DNA of 12,451 bases from the NCBI GenBank assembly GCA_021734595.1, contig JAIPIO010000104.1, positions 1-12,451 on the forward strand. The letters run 5' to 3'. Both the position numbers and the translations under genes were made by a program. Origin of the DNA: Kiritimatiellales bacterium. GTDB taxonomy: Bacteria; Verrucomicrobiota; Kiritimatiellia; Kiritimatiellales; Pontiellaceae. The notes below the pieces were generated by a model that was not told the origin of the DNA, did no database searches, and saw nothing but the letters and a program-made list of their open reading frames with translations. Position 1 is the stretch's first letter. The number at the start of each line of letters is the position of its first letter. Positions 1-6,583 of the stretch are shown piece after piece.

Positions 1-2094
1 AGGCTCTGGAACAATGGCCGGCAACGGCAGGGTGATCTCCCGCTCCGCGCGCGGCGCGATTTCCAATGGCTGGAAATTTCCTTCCGCAATTTTCCGGTCT
101 TCGGAAACCACCGCCCAGCGGCCTTCCGCAATGTCGCCCGCGTTGATGAAGTCGAACCAGTTTTTGACGCGGATACGGCCTGCGGACAGATCGACCGGCT
201 TCACGTGAATGTTGCGGTAGATATGCTTGAGCGCCTCCAGTCCGGGATGCGGCGTCCAATCGGCGGCAATCAGTCCGTTCATGCAGAACTGCCCGGTGTC
301 GTTGCCGTACTTTTCGGCGTAGGCGTTGCCGTGGTAGTTGGCCCAGTAGCGACCGTAGGCAAATGCGTCCTTGCGCCCAAGCGGATCGATTTTCCCATCC
401 GGCACGGGAACACGCAAACCCTGGTCCATCCAGTCCCAGACAAAGGCGCCGTGATGGCGCTTCGAGGCATAGATCGTATCCCAGTATTCCGACAGGTTGC
501 CGTTGCTGTTGCCCATCGCATGTGTGTATTCACACAGCAGGTAGGGCCGTCCCGGCTTGCCGTCCACGCCCGGCAGGGCGTACATGTTCGAGCCCCAGTC
601 AGAGTTGGTTCCGTCGCTGCGCGCCGAACCCTCGTAATGCACCGAACGGGTCGGATCGGCCTGGTGGATCCAGTCGATGCAGGCCTTGAAGTTCGGGCCG
701 TCGCCCGCTTCGTTGCCCATCGACCAGATAATCACACAGGCATAGTTCCGGTCGCGCGACACCATGCGGCGCATGCGGTCGACCATCTGCTCTTTCCACT
801 CCGGGCCGTTGGCTACTAGATTCTTCGAGTTGTTGCCCGCGAAGTGGGTTTCCAGATTGGCTTCGTCCATCACGTAGATGCCGTACTGGTCGCACAGCTC
901 GAACCACAGCGGGTGGTTGGCATAGTGCGAGGTGCGCACCGCGTTGATGTTGTATTTCTTGAACAGGACGATGTCGCGCATCATCGTTTCGCGCGTAACC
1001 ACATGGCCCATATCGGGATTGTGCTCGTGGCGGTTGACCCCCTTGAGCAGGATCGGCTCCCCGTTCACCAGGAACGATTCGCCCCGGATTTCCGTTTCCC
1101 GGAACCCGACGCGCTGCGGGATCACTTCAACCGTTTTGCCATCTGCGTCTTTCAGCGTCAGCAGCAGCTTGTACAGGTTCGGTGTTTCCGCCGTCCATTT
1201 CTTCGGCGCGGCAACCGGCACGGAAAACGCGACACTCCCCGTTGCCTTCGCAGCCTTTTTGACCACGCTCTTGCCGTCCGCATCGAACAGTTCCATCTCA
1301 ACGGACCCGTTCGGGTTGAGCACCTCGGCAACCACCTTCAGTTCCGCATCGCGGTAATACTTGTCAAGGTCGGTCACCACGCTAAAATCACGGATGTGCT
1401 GCGGCGCGGTGGAGAAAAGATAGACGTCGCGGAAAATACCGCTCAGCCGCCAGAAATCCTGGTCTTCCAGATAGGAGCCGTCGCAGAAGCGGTAAACCTC
1501 CGCAGCCAGCAGGTTTTTGCCCGGCTTCACATATTTCGTGATATCGAACTCCGCCGGAGTGCGGCTGCCCTGGCTGTAACCGACCTTCTGGCCGTTGATC
1601 CATAGATAAAACGCCGCATCCACCCCGTCGAAGTGCAGATAGATTTTGCGGGCTTTCCAACCCTTGGAAATCTTGAATTCGGTGCGGTAGGAGCCGACCG
1701 GATTGAACTCCTTCGGCGCGTTTGGAGCATCCTTCGGAAAGGCCAGCCCCATGTTCTTATAGACCGGCACTCCGTATCCCTGAAGCTGCCAGTTGGAGGG
1801 AACCGGAATGTCGTCCCAGTCGCTGTCGTCGAAAAACTCCTGATAGAATTCGGTCGGCCGCTTCTCCGGGTTTTCCGACCATTGGAATTTCCATTTCCCG
1901 TTCAGCGACTCAAACCACGGCGACTTCTCCGGATCGGCTTTCAACGCCGCCTTCGCGCTCGGATAAACCATCATCGTCGCGTGCGGCTTCTCCGTATTCA
2001 CCTGAATCACCTTCACGTCGTCCCATTCCGGCGCAGCCGATACAAATCCCGCAAACAGTACACCCATCGCAACCAGCAACATCAAGCCCTTCAT
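1..2094 (-). CDS. Secreted GH2 beta-galactosidase (LacZ type), 3' end outside window
   Basis: The gene starts at ATG 2094 behind AAGGAGG with 5-nt spacing and stays open to base 1, so 698 residues are seen and the C-terminus is missing. A signal peptide (MKGLMLLVAMGVLFAGFVSA) indicates export. The order is that of LacZ: a jelly-roll sugar-binding domain (about 40-230), an Ig-like domain (about 235-330) and a TIM barrel from about 335. Visible landmarks are GVNRHEHNP (His356-Glu357-His358), SHYANHP, the acid/base motif WSMGNEAG (Glu462) and the nucleophile motif LCEYTHAMGNS (Glu522). Known for the family: retaining hydrolysis of terminal beta-galactosides. Inferred: it removes galactose from oligosaccharides released from algal or host glycans, consistent with the GH117 and PL8 genes nearby. 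Other exo-beta-glycosidase activities occur in GH2, so the exact sugar is not certain. It is divergent from the PL8 gene across a 123-bp spacer. Two exact copies and one near copy of the 15-bp palindrome lie inside it. Confidence 0.92.
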   Translation of the reverse strand, partial: MKGLMLLVAMGVLFAGFVSAAPEWDDVKVIQVNTEKPHATMMVYPSAKAALKADPEKSPWFESLNGKWKFQWSENPEKRPTEFYQEFFDDSDWDDIPVPSNWQLQGYGVPVYKNMGLAFPKDAPNAPKEFNPVGSYRTEFKISKGWKARKIYLHFDGVDAAFYLWINGQKVGYSQGSRTPAEFDITKYVKPGKNLLAAEVYRFCDGSYLEDQDFWRLSGIFRDVYLFSTAPQHIRDFSVVTDLDKYYRDAELKVVAEVLNPNGSVEMELFDADGKSVVKKAAKATGSVAFSVPVAAPKKWTAETPNLYKLLLTLKDADGKTVEVIPQRVGFRETEIRGESFLVNGEPILLKGVNRHEHNPDMGHVVTRETMMRDIVLFKKYNINAVRTSHYANHPLWFELCDQYGIYVMDEANLETHFAGNNSKNLVANGPEWKEQMVDRMRRMVSRDRNYACVIIWSMGNEAGDGPNFKACIDWIHQADPTRSVHYEGSARSDGTNSDWGSNMYALPGVDGKPGRPYLLCEYTHAMGNSNGNLSEYWDTIYASKRHHGAFVWDWMDQGLRVPVPDGKIDPLGRKDAFAYGRYWANYHGNAYAEKYGNDTGQFCMNGLIAADWTPHPGLEALKHIYRNIHVKPVDLSAGRIRVKNWFDFINAGDIAEGRWAVVSEDRKIAEGNFQPLEIAPRAEREITLPLPAIVPEP
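61..75. repeat. 15-bp palindrome TTCCARNNNYTGGAA, exact (inside GH2)
   Basis: TTCCA-ATGGC-TGGAA. On the coding strand it reads in frame as FQPLE. Confidence 0.85.
1655..1669. repeat. 15-bp palindrome, exact (inside GH2)
   Basis: TTCCA-ACCCT-TGGAA. The coding strand reads it in a different frame (ISKGWK) from the copy at 61. Confidence 0.85.
1873..1887. repeat. 15-bp palindrome, one mismatch (inside GH2)
   Basis: TTCCG-ACCAT-TGGAA. One arm base differs from the consensus. Confidence 0.55.
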
Positions 2095-2150
2095 CACTTC
2101 CTCCTTGATTATTTCTTGAAAATCCCGCGAACGGTAGCACACTCCGCAGC

Positions 2151-2165
2151 CTCCAGCCATTGGAA
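2151..2165. repeat. 15-bp palindrome, one mismatch (GH2/PL8 spacer)
   Basis: CTCCA-GCCAT-TGGAA. Its start is 21 bp from the exact copy at 2172. Confidence 0.7.
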
Positions 2166-2171
2166 AATTGT

Positions 2172-2186
2172 TTCCAACGGCTGGAA
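2172..2186. repeat. 15-bp palindrome, exact (GH2/PL8 spacer)
   Basis: TTCCA-ACGGC-TGGAA. It lies 32 bp upstream of the PL8 start codon. Confidence 0.85.
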
Positions 2187-2217
2187 CCTTTGCGATATTG
2201 CAGTTTGGAGGAACGGA

Positions 2218-4680
2218 ATGCGGATTCAATTCATGATGGGGTTGTTGTGCTCGGTATTGCTAGTCGGTACGGTATTTGGCGACGATCACCAGCTGATCAA
2301 GGAGCGCTATGTCCGGTTTCTGACCGGCACCGACAAAACCTTTACCGGCAAGTACGGCGCAGCCGCGGCCGACCAGTTCCTCAAGGTAATCAAGCGCCCG
2401 ATCAGGAATGCGATGCGGCATGATTTCACTAAGAACGCCGACAAAACATTCCATATCTTCCAGCACGAACCGGGCTTTGACGAGGAATCGAAGGTCTACG
2501 AAACTCTTCTCGAGCAATACCTGCTTTCCCTCGCCTACGGCTACTGCGTGGATGCGCCGGACAGCCCGCACTACAAAAACCCGAAAGTGCTGAAGTGCTA
2601 CATCCAATGCCTGGAATATCTCCATTCGCGCGGCGTCCGCGACGGCATGACCTTTCATTACAGCGACAAGCGTATGGACCGGGCCGAGGACGCAAAGCCG
2701 GTGGACGGCGCGGGCAACATTGTGAAGATGGAGCTGCGCATGGGCGCCTACTGCCAGTCCGTGCTGCTGATGGAGCCGTATTTCAAGGACACGCCGACCT
2801 ACCCAAAAGCACGTGCACTGGTACGGCACCTTGAGATGCTGGGAACAACCTCCGGCCATGTGCGCTACTACGAATCCTACGAAAACCCGCCCGAATTCGA
2901 GCACCGCGTCCAGTCCGATGCCATCCAGAACTATTCCGACACCACGCTCGTCTCCGCCCTGCTTGAAACCGACCCGGCGCGGCGCGGCAACATGCTGCGC
3001 GAAGCCCAGCAGGTCTACACCGATTCGCTCAAGGTCATTCCCGGCTGGGCGGACACCATCAAACCGGATTTTACCGGCTACCACCATCGCGGCATCTACG
3101 GCAACGCCTACACAGGCGGCTTCATCCCGCAGGCCGCCTTCGGCGTCTACATCCTCAACGGAACCGGTTACGCCGTGGAAAAGCAGTCCGCCGAAAACGG
3201 CAAGGAGCTCATCAAGACCTATCGCCTCTACTGCCAGAAATACGCCATGCCCTTCGGCATCCGCGGGCGCATGCCCGATAACATGCGGCAGACGGCACTC
3301 TACCTCTTCCCCGGCACTCTGATCTATGCCTCCGCCCTCGGCCTGGATGACGCCGACATAAAACCGATCTTCGCGCGCCTGTGGGACGCCGATGAAGTCG
3401 GCCTCGACTTCCTCTTCACCGGCGGGCGCGGCAAGATGTTCCGCGGCATGTATGCCCTCGACATGCTTGAACAGCTCGAAGCCGAACAGATCGTTCCCGA
3501 ACCCGACCCGAGCGGGTTCTGGTGCAAACCCTACGGTGGACTCGCCATCCACCGCCGCGGCAACTGGATGGCCGCCGTCAAAGGATACAGCAAATATATC
3601 TGGGACTATGAAAACGGCGACAAGCTCGAGAATGTCTACGGCCAGTATCTCAGCCACGGATCGCTGACCATTTTTTCGCAGGGAGACCCCGTCAACGATA
3701 TCGCCAGCGGCTACGACCTCAACAAGGGCTGGGACTGGTACCGCATGCCCGGCACCACCGCCGTGCACTTTCCCATCAAGCCGCAGAAACCGCTCGAACA
3801 TCGCCAGTTCAGCCCCGAGACCTTCCTCGGCGGCGCATCGGCTGACGGAAAAAACGGAGTCTTCGGCATGATCATCGACCAGCGGAAGTTTGGAGACGGA
3901 ACCAAACTCAGCCTCAAGGCCAGGAAAAGCTATTTCTTCGTCGACGACTTCATCCTCATGCTGGGTGCCGGCGTCTCTGGCGGTGATGGAAAGCACCCCG
4001 TCGAAACCACGCTGTTCCAATCCACCCTTCCCGGAGGCTCGCTTTCCAAGTCCGATCTGGTCGACCCCGCCGGCAACCGCTACTGGTTGCCGGACACCAC
4101 AAACCTCAAGCTGTTTTCCGGAATGCGCGAATCCTACCGCGATGACGGCAAGCGCCCGACATCCGGCAATGTGGCCATGGCATGGATCGACCACGGCCTC
4201 GCACCGAAAAAAGCCACCTACGAAGTGGCCATTGGGGTGCGCGGCGCGGAGAAGAAAAAATATGAAGTGGTACGACAGGACAACCGCCTGCACCATGTCC
4301 GCTTCCCGGACGACAAACTGGCGGCCTATGTGTTTTTCCAACCCTTGGAAATCAAGGATCCAATCATTGGAAAAGCCGACCAGCCCTGCCTTGTGATGGC
4401 GCAACAGACCGGCAGTACCCTGAAGCTTGGTGTCGCCAATCCCGACCTCGGCCTCCTGCCGCCCGATGCCGAAACGCCCACAATGAAACTGATTTCCAAA
4501 AACATGAATCAATATCTGGCCAGCCAGCCGCGTCCCGTCGAAATCACGCTTAGAGGAAAATGGAAGCTGAAGAAGCCGGTGGATAAGGTAAAGGTCGTAT
4601 CAACCGGAGTAAATAAAACCATCCTGCGCTTCGACTGCATCCACGGCATGGATATCCGGGTTGAGTTGCAGAAGAACTAG
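2218..4680 (+). CDS. Secreted polysaccharide lyase family 8, chondroitin ABC lyase-like
   Basis: The product is 820 residues. ATG 2218 is chosen because GGAGG lies 6 nt upstream and a signal peptide follows directly (MRIQFMMGLLCSVLLVGTVFG); the open frame reaches back to 1633 but lies antisense to GH2. PL8 enzymes cut 4-linked uronic-acid glycans by beta-elimination. ABC-lyase landmarks are YHHRGIYGNAY (His289/His290, Tyr298), GGRGKMF (Arg404), Glu465 in WDYE, VYGQYLSHG, GWDWYRMPGTTAVHFP, PVETTLFQ, GNVAMAWIDHG and AYVFFQPLEIKDP. These match, from memory, the catalytic His501, Tyr508, Arg560 and Glu653 regions and the following beta-sandwich domains of Proteus chondroitinase ABC. At 820 residues it is shorter than that enzyme (about 1000) and starts almost directly with the alpha toroid, so the N-terminal jelly-roll domain appears absent. 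The NWW motif of AC-type and hyaluronate lyases is not seen. Likely substrates are chondroitin or dermatan sulfate or a similar marine glycan; specificity cannot be read from sequence. Confidence 0.88.
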   Translation: MRIQFMMGLLCSVLLVGTVFGDDHQLIKERYVRFLTGTDKTFTGKYGAAAADQFLKVIKRPIRNAMRHDFTKNADKTFHIFQHEPGFDEESKVYETLLEQYLLSLAYGYCVDAPDSPHYKNPKVLKCYIQCLEYLHSRGVRDGMTFHYSDKRMDRAEDAKPVDGAGNIVKMELRMGAYCQSVLLMEPYFKDTPTYPKARALVRHLEMLGTTSGHVRYYESYENPPEFEHRVQSDAIQNYSDTTLVSALLETDPARRGNMLREAQQVYTDSLKVIPGWADTIKPDFTGYHHRGIYGNAYTGGFIPQAAFGVYILNGTGYAVEKQSAENGKELIKTYRLYCQKYAMPFGIRGRMPDNMRQTALYLFPGTLIYASALGLDDADIKPIFARLWDADEVGLDFLFTGGRGKMFRGMYALDMLEQLEAEQIVPEPDPSGFWCKPYGGLAIHRRGNWMAAVKGYSKYIWDYENGDKLENVYGQYLSHGSLTIFSQGDPVNDIASGYDLNKGWDWYRMPGTTAVHFPIKPQKPLEHRQFSPETFLGGASADGKNGVFGMIIDQRKFGDGTKLSLKARKSYFFVDDFILMLGAGVSGGDGKHPVETTLFQSTLPGGSLSKSDLVDPAGNRYWLPDTTNLKLFSGMRESYRDDGKRPTSGNVAMAWIDHGLAPKKATYEVAIGVRGAEKKKYEVVRQDNRLHHVRFPDDKLAAYVFFQPLEIKDPIIGKADQPCLVMAQQTGSTLKLGVANPDLGLLPPDAETPTMKLISKNMNQYLASQPRPVEITLRGKWKLKKPVDKVKVVSTGVNKTILRFDCIHGMDIRVELQKN
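4336..4350. repeat. 15-bp palindrome, exact (inside PL8)
   Basis: TTCCA-ACCCT-TGGAA, read in frame as FQPLE at a position where PL8 relatives also have a YQP-type sequence, so no insertion is apparent. Confidence 0.85.
4358..4372. repeat. 15-bp palindrome, one mismatch (inside PL8)
   Basis: ATCCA-ATCAT-TGGAA. Its start is 22 bp after the exact copy at 4336. Confidence 0.6.
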
Positions 4681-4708
4681 AAACTTATTTCAGCGGTTGG
4701 GGTTGTAC

Positions 4709-4756
4709 TGGAGGGGCAGACGCTGTCTGCCCGGGCGCACAGCGTGCGCCCCTCCA
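4709..4756. repeat. 48-bp double-hairpin (cloverleaf) element
   Basis: The element lies in the spacer between convergent genes. A 5-bp basal stem (TGGAG 4709-4713 with CTCCA 4752-4756) encloses two abutting hairpins. Hairpin 1 (4714-4732) is GGGCAGAC, loop GCT, GTCTGCCC. Hairpin 2 (4733-4751) is GGGCGCAC, loop AGC, GTGCGCCC. All 21 base pairs are Watson-Crick and only the two 3-nt loops are unpaired. Hairpin 2 is the reverse complement of hairpin 1 except for paired compensatory changes (AG with CT versus GC with GC). No T-run follows on either strand, so it is not a canonical terminator, although its position would suit a bidirectional one. It resembles REP/BIME-type elements in form. Confidence 0.8.
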
Positions 4757-4785
4757 TCATGATGGCATGGGTTTATAAAAAATGC

Positions 4786-5334
4786 CTAAATCCACTTGGT
4801 AATTTCGTCCGCCGACAGCCGCGGACGGTGCTTGCGCTCGCCGTCCGCCGGCCAGCCGAATGTGATCAGGCTCACCGGTTCAATACCGCGTGGCCAGCCG
4901 ACGATCTGCCGGACCTCCTTCGGCTTAATCCACCCGATCCAGCAGCTGCCAAGCCCCAGCTCTTCCGCCTGTAGCACGAGGTGCTCGCCCGCAATGCCGA
5001 GGTCGAGCAGCGGATATTCCACACCCGAAATCTTCGGCGCGATCTTGTGCGTCACCAGCGACCGTTCCATGCCCAGCGCAATAATCACCGGCGCGTTCTC
5101 CGCCCACTTCATCGGGATGCCCGCAATGAACGCCTCGTTCACCAGCCGCAGTCGCGTATCCTGATCGGTCACCACCGCAAAGCGCCACGGCTGCTTGTTG
5201 CAGGCCGACGGCGCCAGCCGCGCGGCTTCGAGCATCAGCTCGATATGCCCCCGCGGCACCGGGTCAGTCTTGTACGCCCGGCAGCTCGTCCGGTTCTTCA
5301 CCAGCTCCACGAATGAATTGCAACTTGCGTGCAT
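4786..5334 (-). CDS. Nitroreductase-family FMN oxidoreductase
   Basis: The product is a 182-residue soluble protein with no signal peptide, of normal length for the compact nitroreductase group. These enzymes bind FMN, usually as dimers, and reduce nitro compounds, quinones or other electrophiles with NAD(P)H. Landmarks are NRTSCRAY (Arg15, Arg19, FMN phosphate contact region), APSACNKQPWRF (41-52), the GIAGEHLVLQAEELGLGSCW segment, and the C-terminal FGWPADGERKHRPRLSADEI with the usual late basic segment. The start at 5334 has no clear Shine-Dalgarno; GTG at 5310 (VELVKNRTSCRAY) is an alternative that keeps the whole fold. It is convergent with the PL8 gene and divergent from the zinc-ribbon gene, so it is probably transcribed alone. 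No link to the carbohydrate genes is evident; the true substrate is unknown. Confidence 0.9.
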   Translation of the reverse strand: MHASCNSFVELVKNRTSCRAYKTDPVPRGHIELMLEAARLAPSACNKQPWRFAVVTDQDTRLRLVNEAFIAGIPMKWAENAPVIIALGMERSLVTHKIAPKISGVEYPLLDLGIAGEHLVLQAEELGLGSCWIGWIKPKEVRQIVGWPRGIEPVSLITFGWPADGERKHRPRLSADEITKWI

Positions 5335-5360
5335 TGCGGGAAGCTACCACAAGCCGTGGG

Positions 5361-5375
5361 TTCCAGTCATTGGAA
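5361..5375. repeat. 15-bp palindrome, exact (spacer upstream of nitroreductase)
   Basis: TTCCA-GTCAT-TGGAA. Its start is 31 bp from the next copy. Confidence 0.85.
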
Positions 5376-5391
5376 AAATCGGCGGCGGGGG

Positions 5392-5406
5392 TTCCAATGG
5401 TTGGAA
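5392..5406. repeat. 15-bp palindrome, exact (spacer upstream of nitroreductase)
   Basis: TTCCA-ATGGT-TGGAA. It is the second member of the pair in this spacer. Confidence 0.85.
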
Positions 5407-5501
5407 ACGAATGGGCGCAGGAGAGGGGCATCAAAATGAATATTTTTCTTGTCATCATAGTATGACATAGTAATTACTAGCATGACAAAGGAGGAAAATT
5501 T

Positions 5502-6335
5502 ATGAAAGGCGACATTCGCAAAGCACTGGATTATTTGAATGAGAATAAGGTTCGTGCAACCTATACAGCGGTACAAAGCTACCTTGGCTTTGGTGTCATG
5601 GAAAAACTGGATTGGGAAGAAATTCTGGGGCCCCGGCGTCAATACACCTCATGGGTGGTAAGCAAAAAATCAAGCATGCCCATCGGCTATGCCGAAACCG
5701 ATCTGCATCCCGATCTACTAGTCAATGAAAAGGTTATAACCAAAGGTCGGCAGTTGCAAACAGCATTGAAGGGGTATACCAAGTCGGCAGAGGTGGAGTC
5801 CCCGAACGACAAGAACGGGCAGGACGAAGAGGCCAAAGTGGAAGTGGCCGATTGCCACGGCAACAACTGCGCGGTTATGTGCCCAAAGTGCGGGAAAGCC
5901 TATCTGGTATCCAGCTTCCTCAATAAGGGCGTTCGTTCATGTCCTCATTGCGGCGGCTCTAAAGCTGTATTCAAGGAAGTCAAAGAAGAGTGGGAAGCAA
6001 CGCATCAGGATGCGATTGTTGCTCCGGAACAGGAAGCGACTCGCCTTATCTTCAAGAGGGAATGGCTGGGATATGATGTCTGGGTGACTTTCACCGAAGG
6101 TGATGTAACATACAGATATCCACATGACCAACTATTGCAAACCTTCATCAGCCGTCTTGGCATTATAGCCGGGACCAAATCCTGGGAAACGGACGGGATG
6201 TATCACTTTCCTCGATTAAGCGGTGAGCAGAAAATATTGTTGCAGCGGTATGTTGTTGATGATCAAACAAAATCCGGCGTGAAAGTGGAAATGGTTAATG
6301 AACTTCCTTCAAACGCAAATACGGAACGAGAGTAG
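5502..6335 (+). CDS. Zinc-ribbon protein of unknown function with putative N-terminal winged-helix-like domain
   Basis: The product is 277 residues, apparently cytoplasmic, starting at ATG 5502 behind AAAGGAGG. Three parts are visible. Residues 1-90 hold a helical segment followed by the conserved-looking stretch LGPRRQYTSWVVSKK, then PIGYAETDLHP. I associate that pattern with a small family of winged-helix-like bacterial proteins, but I cannot name it securely. An acidic linker (about 95-117) follows. Residues 123-155 carry a CxxC...CxxC zinc ribbon (Cys127, Cys130, Cys147, Cys150), with extra Cys118 and Cys123. Residues 180-265 form a C-terminal domain I do not recognise. Base composition is visibly more AT-rich than that of the flanking glycosidase genes, which suggests a different origin. 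The upstream repeats suggest regulated expression. A DNA-binding or regulatory role is plausible but unproven. Confidence 0.7.
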   Translation: MKGDIRKALDYLNENKVRATYTAVQSYLGFGVMEKLDWEEILGPRRQYTSWVVSKKSSMPIGYAETDLHPDLLVNEKVITKGRQLQTALKGYTKSAEVESPNDKNGQDEEAKVEVADCHGNNCAVMCPKCGKAYLVSSFLNKGVRSCPHCGGSKAVFKEVKEEWEATHQDAIVAPEQEATRLIFKREWLGYDVWVTFTEGDVTYRYPHDQLLQTFISRLGIIAGTKSWETDGMYHFPRLSGEQKILLQRYVVDDQTKSGVKVEMVNELPSNANTERE

Positions 6336-6509
6336 AATTTCCGCGATGACAACAACCAGCTGTTCTATGGCGATATTCCAGAGGAGCAACAAGTAATCGC
6401 GCTGACTTTGAACTGGAAGCCAGACAAGAAATCAGATGCGAAATTTGTTGGAAAATACCGAATCGACCTGGGATTGCTTTTATTCGATAGGTATGTTCGC
6501 AAAAGTAAC
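6336..6509 (+). pseudogene. Coding remnant in frame after the zinc-ribbon gene
   Basis: Directly after the TAG at 6333-6335, the same frame continues for about 58 codons of natural-looking protein (LFYGDIPEEQQVIALTLNW, then KFVGKYRIDLGLLL and DRYVRK). After about 6509 it becomes an arginine-rich low-plausibility string. There is no start codon with a ribosome binding site ahead of it; the first internal ATG is at 6408. It could be the lost C-terminus of the zinc-ribbon protein cut off by a point mutation, the tail of a different deleted gene, or a readthrough extension. The family is not recognised. Confidence 0.45.
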
Positions 6510-6583
6510 CGCGGGCGACGCCGCTTTCTCCGCCACCGAGAGCGGCGTGGCACTTTGTTTCCCGCCGCACTCCAGAATTTTTT
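6510..6583. other. Short spacer with imperfect hairpin
   Basis: The spacer between the remnant and the 3' end of the first GH117 gene holds an imperfect inverted repeat (CGCCGC, short loop, GCGGCG). It also holds an AT-rich tail at about 6576-6597 that overlaps the end of the GH117 gene. It could help to end transcription from either side, but I see no canonical terminator. Confidence 0.3.

Larger units (their letters stand above)
2095..2217. promoter_or_regulatory. Divergent promoter region between GH2 and PL8 genes
   Basis: This 123-bp spacer must hold the promoters of both divergent genes. It carries two copies of the 15-bp palindrome: a near copy at 2151-2165 (first base C instead of T) and an exact copy at 2172-2186, with starts 21 bp apart. 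Strong Shine-Dalgarno sequences flank it, AAGGAGG on the minus strand for GH2 and GGAGG at 2207-2211 for PL8. I see no convincing -35/-10 pair. The paired palindromes are a plausible shared operator, but this is inference. Confidence 0.5.
5335..5501. promoter_or_regulatory. Divergent promoter region with palindromes and operator-like repeats
   Basis: Two exact 15-bp palindromes lie next to the nitroreductase start (5361-5375 and 5392-5406, starts 31 bp apart). Nearer the zinc-ribbon gene is a separate cluster: inverted repeat TGTCAT (5450-5455) and ATGACA (5462-5467), the perfect 12-bp palindrome TAGTAATTACTA (5468-5479), and a third ATGACA half-site (5482-5487). TAG(T/C)ATGACA recurs at 5458 and 5478, exactly 20 bp apart. 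TTGTCA at 5449-5454 with TAATTA at 5471-5476 is a weak candidate -35/-10 pair. AAAGGAGG at 5487-5494 is a strong Shine-Dalgarno for ATG 5502. A repressor bound here would cover the promoter; autoregulation is inference. Confidence 0.55.

Noticed and set aside
844..1605. Open frames on the plus strand across 205-1605
   Set aside because: They are antisense to the well-supported GH2 gene and show no protein-like motifs.
1633..2217. N-terminal extension of PL8 to 1633
   Set aside because: The extension is antisense to GH2 and runs through the divergent promoter. ATG 2218 has GGAGG and a signal peptide.
2260..4512. Long 750-codon open frame on the minus strand opposite PL8
   Set aside because: It lies wholly antisense to a gene with clear PL8 motifs, has no ribosome binding site or recognisable domain, and is explained by GC-rich third positions keeping the opposite frame open.
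4709..4756. Double hairpin as an ordinary rho-independent terminator
   Set aside because: Neither strand has a T-run after the stems, and two abutting hairpins with compensatory changes fit a repeat element better.
6336..6583. tRNA or small RNA gene in the spacer
   Set aside because: No cloverleaf, T-loop or promoter-terminator arrangement could be found; the stretch reads better as a coding remnant.
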